A stretch of DNA of 64,000 nucleotides from Acanthornis magna. Taxonomy: Eukaryota; Chordata; Aves; Passeriformes; Acanthizidae. Location: NCBI GenBank assembly GCA_036785705.1, contig JAWUZG010000013.1, forward strand, positions 20,617,001 to 20,681,000, written 5' to 3'. Positions 49,814 through 60,376 of this stretch are shown piece after piece. A model generated the notes under the pieces. That model was not told the origin of the DNA. It searched no databases and worked only from the letters and a program-made list of their open reading frames with translations. A program made the translations under genes and the position numbers. Position 1 is the first letter of the stretch. Each line of letters begins with the position of its first letter.

Positions 49814-49859
49814 ATGACCCGCTGGGTGCCCACCAAAAGGGAGGAGAAGTACGGCGTAG
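49814..49859 (+). CDS. DOCK1: DOCK1 (DOCK180) coding exon 1, N-terminal 15 residues
   Basis: DOCK1 is a large cytoplasmic guanine-nucleotide exchange factor that works with ELMO to activate RAC in engulfment of dying cells, cell migration and myoblast fusion. The exon reads MTRWVPTKREEKYGV, which matches the vertebrate DOCK1 N terminus as I remember it; DOCK5 (MARWIPTKRQKYGV) and DOCK2 (MAPWRKADKERHGV) start differently. After 15 codons there is one extra G and then the donor GTGAGG at 49860. This phase-1 junction fits the expected next residue (Ala of YGVA). The start has G at -3 and A at +4, an adequate Kozak context. The exon stops just before the N-terminal SH3 domain, which should be encoded by exon 2; I see no SH3-like sequence (such as FYNYDA) in any frame to the window end. 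The identification rests on 15 residues plus CpG-island context and intron phase. Confidence 0.9.
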
Positions 49860-50216
49860 GTGAGGACGCGCCCGCCCCGCTCCCGCCTGTTGCGCCCAGG
49901 GGCACCCCCGCGCCGCGGCCTCCCCGTCCCTGCCCGGCTCCCGGGCCGGGATGGAGCGCGGTGCCCGCGGTTCCCCGAGCCCCCTCCGGGTCCTTTCCCT
50001 CCCTCCCGGCTCCCGGGAGCTCGCACAGCTGTCCGGGAAAGCCGCGCTCCAGCCGTGCCCCGCTGGGAAAAGTTGTCTGTTTCGCTGTGCCCGCTGTGTT
50101 AGTGCCGCTCCCGAACGCTGCGCCGAGCGGAGGAGCTCCGAGTTGTTTTCAGGTCGCTTTCTTTCTCCCCGCGCTGGCACCGATGCGCTCCCCAGGCTGG
50201 ATCCCTCGGGGGCCCG

Positions 50217-50244
50217 CCCTGTGCCCTGTGCCCTGTGCCCTGTG
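50217..50244. repeat. Short 7-bp tandem repeat (CCCTGTG x4) in intron 1
   Basis: Four perfect head-to-tail copies of CCCTGTG, about 360 bp downstream of exon 1 at the edge of the CpG island. A small potentially length-variable repeat with no inferred function. Confidence 0.85.
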
Positions 50245-51914
50245 CTGTCCCTCCGTGGGAGGTTCGGGGACAGGGCTCTCGCTTCTGCAGGAGTGTGATG
50301 TTCATACAGATGAGAGCTTCCCTGCGCGCTGGGATCCATTTCCTACTGCGCTCCTTCCGTCCGTCTCAAACAGAGAGGGATTGTTCCCAGCTGGTGGCTC
50401 AAACATCTCCGCTTTGACTAAACAGAGCCAAAGCCCGGTGGGTTTGGGCAGAGCGGTGCCGAGAGAGCCCAGCTTGACTTTAAAGATGTTGCTTTTTGAG
50501 CAAGAGGTTTTATTTCGGGGTTGGGGTGAAGAAAACTTTATTGGCATGAATGAGCGTTTGTCTGAGGGAAGGAAATAATAAATCTGACTATTCAAATTGG
50601 AAGCATGAAGTTCAATGGCCACCACAGTTCTTGGGCCGGATTGATTGTGAAGAACAACTTTTCATAGAAACCCGCAGCTAAACCTCATCTAAACAAAGGG
50701 AGCAGGAAGAAGGGAGTTTTGGGGTCTGAGTAGAACCCGGGTGAATTGTAGGAATTAATTTTAAATTCTGTGTGTGTGTCCCTAGAATCACAGCATGACT
50801 CTTAAAAATGATTAGCAAATCTCAGTTACACTGTGTGAGAGCTGTTGGGTAATTTGAGCGCTGAGGATGCAGCACGACCATAGGGAAGCAGAAATGCCAC
50901 TGATGGCAGTCCCTCGTTAAGTTTCCAAATTCCCTGCCTGGTGGTGTGGGATGACTATTTTGGAATGACTGAATTGTTATGGACTAGAAGCTGATGTGAC
51001 AAACCAGTGACACTCGAAAGCAAGTTCCTCTTTTGCAGGAACTCTGCTCTGTGGTGGGGGTGACTGCCCCGGCCTGGCTTTCCAGGAATCTCTTGAAATT
51101 GATTTGAAAAGGATGGGAGTGAAAAAAAGTGTGAAATAGACTGATTATTTTTAAATGTGCTTTCAGTATACCTGGATCTCCAGTGTGGGAGATTGTACAT
51201 GTAGTAAGAGAATGACTTAAATGTAATTTAAGAATAAAAACCCCTATTTCCCAGTTTGAAAAAGCATGAGGTGATGTGCTCAGTTGGTGCTTAATTGGTA
51301 TTTTTTGTGTCCACTGCTCTTCAGGAAAATTTGTCATGATTTTATAATAGGTTTGTGTTTCTCTGATAGTTTATTTTCCTTCTTTATGAGGAAGCTGAGA
51401 TCCTCACCGAACTGGGGTGTTTCTCTGCTGAATGACTGGGGTGTGAGGTTTGAAAGTGGCTGTAGTGTTGCATGGAGATTAAATCAGATTTAGAACTAAT
51501 TGAATGGAATAGGTGGATTCACTGGCTTGTGCCATTATTTTAGGTGCTGTTTTGGGAGGGGTGGCTTCCTTTTGGTGTCCTCCTAAGGAAAAAGAGTATT
51601 TAATTTGGTTTTATGTGTTTTATGGAACTTTATGTTGTTAAAAAAGGGCACTGTGAGTCTTCTGATGTTTTATATTTTGCTGCTTGTGAAAGCTGTAGGT
51701 TGTGGAGAGTTTATGCAAGTGTGTAGTCCCAAACGGAATTGGAGAGGGCACTGTTAGACTGAAAGTTTGGACTTCAGAATAATTTTTTTGCCATTTGCTA
51801 TGACCGTTCCTGGAGGCTGATGTTGACTCAACATTGTCTGACAGTGAGAAAATCCCAAATAGGAATGCTAATGGGACTTAGTGAAACATAATTTAATACT
51901 CTTTGTGTGTCTCA

Positions 51915-52197
51915 TCAATCCATGCAAATATTTCCAAAAGGATGGTGCCAGACTCTTTCCGGTGGTGCCCAGTGACAGGATGAGGAGCTATGTCCATGAA
52001 CTAAACCATGAGGGGTGACAGAGAAGGGTGAAGGAAAGGTGGCAGAGCCCAGGGAGGGTGTGGGGTCTCCCCCTCTCTGCAGACATTGCAAACCCCCCTG
52101 GATGTGTTTGTGTCACCTGCTGCACGTGGCAGGTGGGACAGACTGAATGATGTCCAGAGGTCCCTTCCAGCCATAGCAATTCTGGGATTCTCTGTGC
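51915..52197 (+). mobile_element. CR1 3'-end fragment (diverged, internally deleted)
   Basis: GGTGCCAGACTCTTTCCGG, TGGTGCCCAGTGACAGGATG, then GGAGGGTGTGGGGTCTCC, ACATTGCAAACCCCCCTGGA and the tail CCAGAGGTCCCTTCCAGCC. It lies in DOCK1 intron 1, sense to the gene. Confidence 0.88.
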
Positions 52198-53396
52198 AGG
52201 CTTCCCCAGAGCAGAAATAACAAGAAGCTGTGTGTTGTGGTTGTGTTTGTTATCCCACCCTGGTGGCAGCTCAGAAATGTACGTATATGTCCATATATAG
52301 AGATGTTTACATACAAAATACACACGTGCGCTTATGTAATACATTTATATCCCTTTGTCCCTTCCTCTGGTGTATTCCCGCGAGTTTTATTAACATCTCA
52401 AGGCCTGAAGATTTGCTGGCTGTGGTGCAGCTGGAATAAATTACACCACCAAGCGTGTAGTGAGATCTTGGTAGGACACAGATGTGTTAGGGAGCGCTCC
52501 CTGCCATGCAGGGATCCCTCCCCAGTGGGATTTGGGATGCTGCTGGATGCCCTGCACTCGAGTGAAGTGAATTTGCTGCCCCAGCCCCTCGGTGCAGAGG
52601 CATTATCTCAGCAGGCAGCGAGAGCGTGACTCAGCTCCGCTTCCTGAGAGGGTTCAGTGCTGCAGGAGGAATGGGTGTGGATCTAATGGGATAATACGGA
52701 TATTAGATGAACATATGGGGAGCCGTGTGAAACAGGAAAATGATCAGTGCGTTGGAGAAGCTTTTCCCTGCTCCCAAGGCTGCCGATCCTTGTCCTTCAT
52801 CTCAGCCCTGCCTATCATCCCTCGCCCTGAGCTGCTGGGAGGACTGTGGTTGTGTGGAGGGGACCACGTGGGTGTGTGGCTTCCTCCACAGGGACATCAG
52901 AGGCTTCCAGAGAGTCCTGAGAGCTGTTCGTGTCCCCTCGGTGTCACAAAGTGGCCGTGGAGCGTGGCTGCTCAGTCTCACATTTCCTACTTTTTGTGTG
53001 ATGTGAAAATGGCGATTTTGGTGTTCTTCCTTCTGCTAGCAGAGAGGGGATGTAATGAGCAGTTTTGGGAAGTCTGGGAGCCTGAGCAGCACCTCTGAGC
53101 TAGTACAAAGTGGCTGTGGTAGCTTCCAGATCCTCCTGACTTCTGTTCTTTGACCCTTTTCCTTTGGGCTGAGAGCTGCAGTGAGAGGTAGAACTGGTGC
53201 TACTGTGGTCACTGCAAAAATTGTATTTAAAATGCCTTTGTGCCCAAAGGTTTGTGTCCACATGGAGTAATTAGACCACTACTAAAAGGTAGTTAGTTTA
53301 ATCCCTTTTTAAAATTTGAATAAATGGTGAAATAGAAAAACAGTGCCACGTGCCCTTGGATGGTCAAATGTAAAAGGAGAACTTTCCATTTGCAGG

Positions 53397-53539
53397 GCTT
53401 GAGTTCCCATCCCTGCAGGTGTCCAGGGAAGGCCTGGATGTGGCACTCAGTGCTCTGGGCTGGGGACACGGTGGGGATTGGACTTGGACTTGATGGTCTT
53501 GGAGGTCTTTTCCACCCTCCATGAATTTCAGTATTTCTG
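53397..53539 (+). mobile_element. CR1 3' terminus (older subfamily)
   Basis: CCCATCCCTGCAGGTGTCCA, GGATGTGGCACTCAGTGCTC, then GGACTTGATGGTCTTGGAGG and TCTTTTCCACCCTCCATGAA. In DOCK1 intron 1. Confidence 0.88.
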
Positions 53540-54356
53540 TTTGTTACTGGTGAATTTCTGTTGCACTTCCCAACATGGGAAATCATAACAAGCCTGATTT
53601 TAAATACGGATGTTGGCCACACTTCATGGTTAGTGTGTTTTAGTGCCTCTCTGAGATTGGGATAGCTTTTCCAAAGGTGTTTATGGATGTACTCTCAAAC
53701 CACCTACATAGCAATATATGTATTTTATTATTCATGGAGGGCTTTAAGGAGTTGGTGGACTAAGTGAAGATACAGTAATCATGATTTAAAAGTGTTGCAG
53801 CTGAGTTCTGCTCTTATAATGTCTTTTTGAATGAGGGGATAGGAATTTGGTAAGAGGGATACTGGTGCAAGTACAGGAAATCCTACAGCCAAGTGCTGCT
53901 GCTTCAGGGGGGACTGTGATGCTTTAGGACAGATTGAAAGCTTTTGTGGAACCCTGGAGTTATAGTCCCGGCTGTGGTGGCACGTGGAGGCTCTTGTTTT
54001 GTTAAGGTGATCCTCTCGTGCATATTTGTGCCTTAAAGTAGGGAAGGAAACGTTTTAAGGAAATTTTAAAAGATGCACCTTAGGGAATGCATTTTAGTGA
54101 TTTTAGTGCTGCTGTGCTGTGAGGTTTGAAGCTGCCTGGCAGGACAGAGCAGGTGACTTTGTGCTGCTGGTGGCAGCTGGGCTGTGCTGTGACACATCCC
54201 AAACCCATGGAGTGACAGTGCAAATGCTTGTGGAAGATTTGCTGCTGCTTTGATCAACGTATTGGAGTGAGCACATGCAGATCCACTTTCCTAGAGATGA
54301 CATTCCCCATGGACACTCAGATTAGGGTTTATTTGTTGTATCTCTCTGTGGGCAGG

Positions 54357-54770
54357 AAAGGCTGGGAGAATTGGGTTTGCTCAGCCTGGAGAGGAGAAGC
54401 TTTGGGGTGACTCAATTGTGACCTTCCAGTGCCTGAAGGGAGCTACAAGCAAGATGGAGAGACACAACTGATGGGGGTCTGGAGGGACAGGACAAGGGGG
54501 GATGGGTTCATACTGCCAAGGGCCAGGGCTGGATGGGATATTGGGGAGGAACTCTCGTCTGTGAGGGTTCCGAGGCCCTGGCACAGAACCCTCACAGCCC
54601 AGAGCAGCTGTGGCTGTCCCTGGATCCCTGGCAGTGTCCAAGGCCAGGCTGGACAGGGCTTGGAGCAGCCTGGGACAGTGGGAGGTGTCCCTGCCATGGC
54701 AGGGGTGGCACTGGATGAGCTTTATTATCCCTTCCAAGCCAAAGCATTCCATGGTTCTGTCTTACAATAC
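54357..54770 (+). mobile_element. CR1 LINE 3'-end fragment (about 414 bp)
   Basis: GCTCAGCCTGGAGAGGAGAA, GGAGGGACAGGACAAGGGGG, the core GGGACAGTGGGAGGTGTCCC, then GATGAGCTTTATTATCCC and CATTCCATGGTTCTGTC. In DOCK1 intron 1. Confidence 0.93.
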
Positions 54771-55387
54771 CTTTCAATCCCTGCTCGCTGAGGGGATGCA
54801 TTTGCATTCTGCCCATCCCTGCATCCCCTGAAGCAGAGGGAAGGGGCTGGTGGATGTTCCACACCTCTTCCTACACAAATGACCCGAGTTTGACTGCAGA
54901 CATGTACTCAGTTACTCCCATTTACTCAGCAGCCACTATTGTTCTCTGTCAATAAACACTTGTTGCAAACAGCAGATTGGGGAGGGATAAAGATATCAGA
55001 TAAGTGGAAGTGAGCGTGGACTCCTGTTTGTTTTCATCCAGGTCAGTGAGACCCTTACAAGCTGGGATTGTTCTGAGAAATGATTCCTGGTGGGTTTTTC
55101 CAGGAATTACTGGTTTTTGTTTTTTGTTTTTTTTTTTTTTCCCTCATAGAGCACAAACTGACTTCAGTAGGTAACCAGCTGCCTATGGCCATAATGCAGA
55201 GCTTTTATTTAACTTTGCAAAGGAAGTTTTCAGTCAGTTTAGGAAATTTTCAGCTGATCATTTTTCTCTTGTTCCTCGAAAATAAAAGGAGAGGTAAAAA
55301 ACAAGGTGAGATTTCACACTTTACCTGGTACACAGGTAGGGCAGTGACAGTAGTTGGGGGCTGATTTGAGGTGTTTGGTTTGTTATT

Positions 55388-55533
55388 TCCATCCCTGGAA
55401 GTCTCCAAGGGCAGGTTGGATGGGGCTTGGAGCACCCTGGGATAGTGGAAAGTGTCTCTGCCTGTCACAGGGGATGGGACTGGGTGGGCTTTGAGGTCCC
55501 TCCAACCCAAACCATTCTGGGATTCTCTGATTT
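55388..55533 (+). mobile_element. CR1 3' terminus
   Basis: TTCCATCCCTGGAAGTCTCC, GGTTGGATGGGGCTTGGAGC and CAACCCAAACCATTCTGGG. More diverged than the 54-kb copy. Confidence 0.88.
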
Positions 55534-58500
55534 CAAGTAGCACCTTGGTGGGTTTTGTAATTATCCCTTTATCTTGTCTATTGTAAATGCTTGACTTAGG
55601 TGCACTCAAACAATGCTAATTTTGGGCTGTTTGCCACACTTGGCACAGATTTCTTTGCGCTATAAATGCATTTTCCTTTCTGCAAAGGCAGAGCTTTCAG
55701 GGAAGGGGAAAATAAACTGGAGGCAATTTAAAGTCAAAGCAAGATCTCCAGGAAGCCCCTCTGTCAGCTTGCAGCTACAGGAATAAGCACTGGGATAATT
55801 TTTCCTTTAAATATTGGTGTTTCTGGAGTGTGGCCAGCGCTGGCTCTTGGGCACATGGAGGATCCATTGCTTTGTCTGATCCTTTATTGTGGTCCTGCAG
55901 GACTGAAATCAGATCCACCTTGTGAAATACCTGGGGATGTGTCCAACTGCAGAAAAATACCTGGGGCTGGCTTCTCTTAATGAATGGAAGCTCCAAGAAG
56001 GAGCTGCTGCTAATCCAGTTTTAAAGCATTTGCTCCATCAAAGATGTCAGTTTTGCCTCTCTCCTTGTCCTCCTGCAAGTCCAAAACTTCCTCAAAATAT
56101 TCAGTGGAGCTGCTCCTCCTTATGGGTCTACTTTGACAGGGATGTGGACCACTGACAAGTCAGTTTGAGTTTTTTTATTAAACTTAAAAGCATTTTTAAT
56201 TCTGTTTTCTACCCGCGGTGGCCCCCAAGGCTGTTCTGACAATAGCAATTTTCTGAGTAAGGCTTTAATGAATTCCTTAATGAGTTATTGGAATACTTTC
56301 CTCCTTTAGGTTGGGGGGGGGAATTGAAATCACGCCCTGTCTAAACAAAAAAAAAAGTTCAATAAGAAAGAATTCTTGTAATTCTGAAACTTTATCTCCA
56401 TTCTGAGACTGTTGTTGTGAAAACATTTATATATTTATAGTATTATCTGCCTTATGTAATTTTATGTGTTTGTAATTTGTGTTTATGTAATTTGTGCATT
56501 AAATCTGATTTCTGATGTAAAGATTTGTAACACAAGAAGCAGCAGTTGCTGCATTTCAGTTTCATCAGCAAAAATATGAAATACCTCTAGAAATACTTTT
56601 CTGCTCCATATAGCTTTGTAACTAAAGTGAAATAATTGCATTGAGACCTATTACGTGTAATCATGTACCATATACGTAACAAAACAAACAGATGGATGAA
56701 TAACTGAAGCAACTATAGGCTGCCATACATGAATTTTGTATTTTTTGTATACCATTTCCTAGCACTGCTGCTTTGAGTACTGCTTATATTATTTCAGCAC
56801 AACCCTTTTTAGAACATGTTTGCAGAGGGTTTTGGTGGCTGATTTTGCCTGGGGGTGTTGGAGTAGCAAAATGTCTTTGTGTTCCCCAGTAGAAAATACC
56901 AACAAGTGAGCGGTACAGGATTTGCTGTGTAATTTCTGAGCGGGAATGGCAGCGAAATTGTACATAATCAATGTTTGTGCTTGTAGGCACTCGGGTTTTT
57001 GAGGCACTCTGTTTGTACAGCCCTACCCTTGTAGCAGCTGCGCCACTTTTATGGATGTGCTGCACAAATTATTCGGTATTGAGGTGGAAAGGCTGAGCCA
57101 GGTGTGGGGGTTTGGGAAAATCCTGTTATCCCTGAGGAGTCCCGTGTGGGAGGGCAGCAGGAATTGTCTTCCTTGGGGAGGAACCTCGTGGAGTTCTTGG
57201 CTGGTTCTGGCAGAGCTTCCCGGAGCGTTTGGAAAATTTGGCGGTGCAGGTGGGCACTTGGGACTGGAGAGAGCACAGAGACTCTGGAACACCTGAGAGC
57301 CTCTTGGAGCATCCAGATGCCTTCTGGAAGTGCAGCCTTAGGTGTTTGTGTTTGCTCTGCCTTCCTTCTGCTGCTTATCCAAACAAAGCACGGAAGTGCT
57401 GGCGTCACAGGCTCGGAGTTGGATGGAATAAAATAACATCTGTGCGGGGAATGGGGCCCCAGTGTCCCAGGAGGAGGGAACCCTCAGGGAGTGGATGAGG
57501 CCACACTGCCCAAACCTCTCTGAAAGACCTTCAGCTGTGCTGTGTTGGGAGGGCTTTCCCCATTTCTGTAATAAAAAGGAGAAAGCTGAATTCAGGGAGA
57601 ACATGGCAAACCCTGGTGCTGGGGGTTCCTCTGGGAGGGGGCAGAGATACAGGATCATGGAAAGCTCCACTCCTACCTGTCGCCAGCAGCTTCCCTGCCT
57701 CCCAGCTGGTGCTTTAGCCTTCAGCATTCTCCTAATGATGCCAGCTGGTCTGCAGGAAAAAGCGTTGGCAGTAGGGAATGGTTCAGGGCATGGAGTTGGG
57801 TGCTTTTATTGAGGAGCTGCTTCAGTGCAGAGTGAGCAGTGTATCAGAAATGGAGTGAAAGCAACTGGTAGTAGAAAAAGTGTTCCTGTGGTAGACCCTG
57901 ACACAGGAAATCTCTCAGTGCTGAGCCAGATGGAAGTCATTGATGATAATTTGAGTTTCTGAGTCTTGAGGCAGATGGTGAACGATTTAAAAGGACGCTT
58001 GCTTTCAAAAAAATCTGCTGTGCATATGACTCCAGTGAACAAATCCTGCCCCTGCCATGGCTGGGGATTATCAAGGCAGTGGCTTGGAATGCCCTATAAA
58101 TACTGTCCTCTCAAGGAGGGCTTGCACTGCAGCTTAATGGCTGTGCTGAGATATGGTGAAATGTGTCACTTGGGCCAGGAACGTTATAGATAAGGCCTGT
58201 GGGAGTGTTTCTACTGATAAATGTGAGGTTAATCTCTCAAAATGGGCGTGTATGAGTGAAAACTGATGTTAAAATGGCAAGTAGTAAATCTTTAATTATT
58301 GTTTTGTAAGTAATGGAAAGAGCTGAAAGAGGATGTGCCCAGTAGCTCTTGTTTGATTGACTTTTTCTTACTGCTTTGGGGTGCTATGGGAGAATTGTTC
58401 TTTTGCATCAATCTGGGGCTCATTTGTGGCTTTAACATAGAAAATAATGCTTGGGCTGAAGCCTTTATTATGCTCTGTCTACTTCGAGGTGGTGGTGATA

Positions 58501-59719
58501 TTATCTGGTGTCTGACCTCTTTTTTTTCCCCTTATATCTCTTATTTTGTCCTCACACACAAATTCCCACCAATTTTCTGCAGGCATCCCCTGTTGCCTTG
58601 TCATCCCTGCTGGAATTCCTCCCTTCCTGCTCACCTGGCTGCCCCTTTTTCTCATTGTTGTACTGCCTCAGTCTTGCCTGCTGATTTTTCTTGCCGTGAC
58701 TGGTGGGTGTCGGTGTCTCTATCAATCCATCGCCTTCTGATGTTTTTTTGACCAAGAATCTTAGGTGGAGTAGACTGGAGAGCCTATTTTATTTCCTCCT
58801 ATCTGAGGCCGGTGTGTCTTGTGGGTTTGGTTTTCGGTTTTTAGTGGTTTTTCTCTTTGTTGATCGATCTCTAAAGTTTGCAGTGTGAAGGGTAAATGGT
58901 AAAACTAAAACTAGTTGTAAAAAAGAAAAAAAAAAGGGGCTTTGTATAATTTTAATTTTTTTTTTCTTAAAAATTTGGAGGTTTTTTGGCTTCTGTTTCA
59001 AATCAGCGTTAGTCTGTAGAAGGTATGGCAATATCCAAGTGTGTCCTTCCCTGCCAGCCTGGCAGCAGTGCCTCTGGAGCTGCTGCCACTCTGTGTCCCA
59101 CCTCCCTGTGACCTCCATGGGGCCATTCTGCATTTCTTTTGATGCTGCTCACTGACAGTTGGGCATGAAGAAACCAAACTTTCTGTCCTGGACTTCCCAG
59201 GGCAGGGAGCAGCTCAGAATTCTTGGGGCGCTGGGACTGGCTCACAAACAGCTGGCATTGACTCCTTTTTAAAATTAATTTAGTGACACGTGACAAAGCG
59301 CCGGAGGGGGTCGAAGCAGTGGATCAAGATGCTTTTCTCAGAGATTTCAGTCATTGAGCTTTTCTGCTGAGAAAAAGTTGTTCTTGCTCACCAGTGAAGT
59401 GGCTGGAGATGAGAACAGATATTTTTTGTGGTGCGGAGGTATTTCTTGGACAGTAATTTTCATAGTGTGTGAGTCAAACAGGGCAAAACACCAACCCCCA
59501 ACTTTTTGATGCAGAGCCAGATATTCTTTTGGTATTTATTACATGACACTTTGTTTATTTGTGTTTGTTGGTTGTGTTCTTGAGTGTTTGACTGTAACTA
59601 AGACTCTAAAAGGATTAAAAAAGCACATTAGATGTTTATCTGGATAATAGTTAGATTGGGTGGGATTGCTTTAGTGCTGAGCATTTCTGCCCTAAAGAGC
59701 TCCAGAAGGTGCTCATGGC
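55534..59719. other. Unique intronic DNA (DOCK1 intron 1), no exon seen
   Basis: No CR1 recognised and no exon-like segment with plausible acceptor and donor. Contains a G9 run near 56311-56320 and AT-rich stretches near 56420-56520. Confidence 0.5.
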
Positions 59720-60040
59720 TGAGGGAATTTTAAAATAATTTTTAAACAATTTTTTATAATTTAAAAAATTTCTATATTTTTATAACTTCAATATTATTTG
59801 TATTATTTTTACAATTTTAAAATATTTTAAAATATTTTCGTAATTTTTGTAATTTTCGTATTTGAAAAGTAAAGTATTTGAAAAGTAAAGTATTTGAAAA
59901 GTAGAGTAGTTTTAGAGTAGTTTTAGAGTAGTTTTAGATGTTTTTGAATATTTAAAAATAATTTAAAATATTTTTTATAATATTTTATAATTTTTTATAA
60001 TTTTTAAATTATTTTTTAATAATTTTTTTATCTTGTTGTG
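59720..60040. repeat. AT-rich low-complexity tract with short tandem motifs
   Basis: Dominated by TTTTTAT and AATTTT runs. Internally there are copies of GTATTTGAAAAGTAAA (about 59865-59905) followed by three copies of AGTAGTTTTAG (about 59905-59940). Confidence 0.85.
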
Positions 60041-60200
60041 ACTCTGAAGTGCTGATTGTGGGAATTGGACGTTGGGTTCTGTCTGCTCTGGTCCCTCTCC
60101 TGCTGAATCAGTGTGGCAGTGTCGATGGAGGTTATGCAAGATTATAGCAAAGGCTTGGTGAAAGCAGTGCTGCAGCCACAAACTGGGAATGGTGTCCCGT

Positions 60201-60300
60201 CAAGTGGCGCAGTCCCCATCCCTGCAAGTGTCCAAAACACATGTGCATGTGGCACTTGGGGACACAGTTCAGTGGTGACCGTGGTGCTGGGGTTGGGGTT
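60201..60300 (+). mobile_element. Diverged CR1 3' fragment
   Basis: AAGTGGCGCAGTCCCCATCC, CTGCAAGTGTCC and ATGTGGCACTTGGGGACAC resemble the CR1 type seen at 53.4 kb. Tentative. Confidence 0.6.
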
Positions 60301-60337
60301 TGGGCAGTTGGAGTTTGGGCGGTCGGAGTTTGGCGGT

Positions 60338-60376
60338 TGCAGTCATTAAGGGTTGAAAAGACCTATAAGGTTAGCA
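60338..60376 (-). mobile_element. CR1 terminus, opposite orientation
   Basis: CAGTCATTAAGGGTTGAAAA followed by GACCTATAAGG matches the antisense of the older CR1 tail. It faces the fragment at 60201-60300. Confidence 0.6.

Larger units (their letters stand above)
49719..49817 (+). other. Overlapping upstream ORF, 32 codons, ending across the DOCK1 ATG
   Basis: An ATG at 49719 (weak context, C at -3) opens a 32-codon frame whose TGA at 49815-49817 overlaps the DOCK1 start as ATGA. It is in a different frame from DOCK1 and has no recognised domain. The same frame is open far upstream through the minisatellite, so its openness alone is not evidence of coding. It is relevant only if the mRNA 5' end is upstream of 49719. 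Confidence 0.4.
49550..50110 (+). promoter_or_regulatory. DOCK1: DOCK1 CpG-island promoter, 5'UTR and start of intron 1
   Basis: This stretch is very GC-rich with dense CpG, in sharp contrast to the AT-rich surroundings. A double GC box (CCGCCCCGCCCC) lies at about 49570-49581 and another GC-box-like CCGCCC at about 49706-49711. No TATA box is evident. The island surrounds the DOCK1 start codon and fades about 250 bp into intron 1, typical of a housekeeping-type dispersed promoter. The transcription start cannot be fixed from sequence; it probably lies between about 49600 and 49780. The minisatellite ends only about 45 bp upstream, so CpG-rich DNA is continuous from 47.75 to 50.1 kb. Confidence 0.85.

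Noticed and set aside
47607..49817. Open frames of 500-736 codons through 47.6-49.8 kb as repeat-protein genes
   Set aside because: They exist on both strands because the 21-bp unit has no stop codon. There is no domain, single-frame preference or supporting splice structure.
49856..49861. Alternative donor GTAGGT at 49856 for exon 1
   Set aside because: GTGAGG at 49860 is a stronger donor and keeps the known DOCK1 frame and phase.
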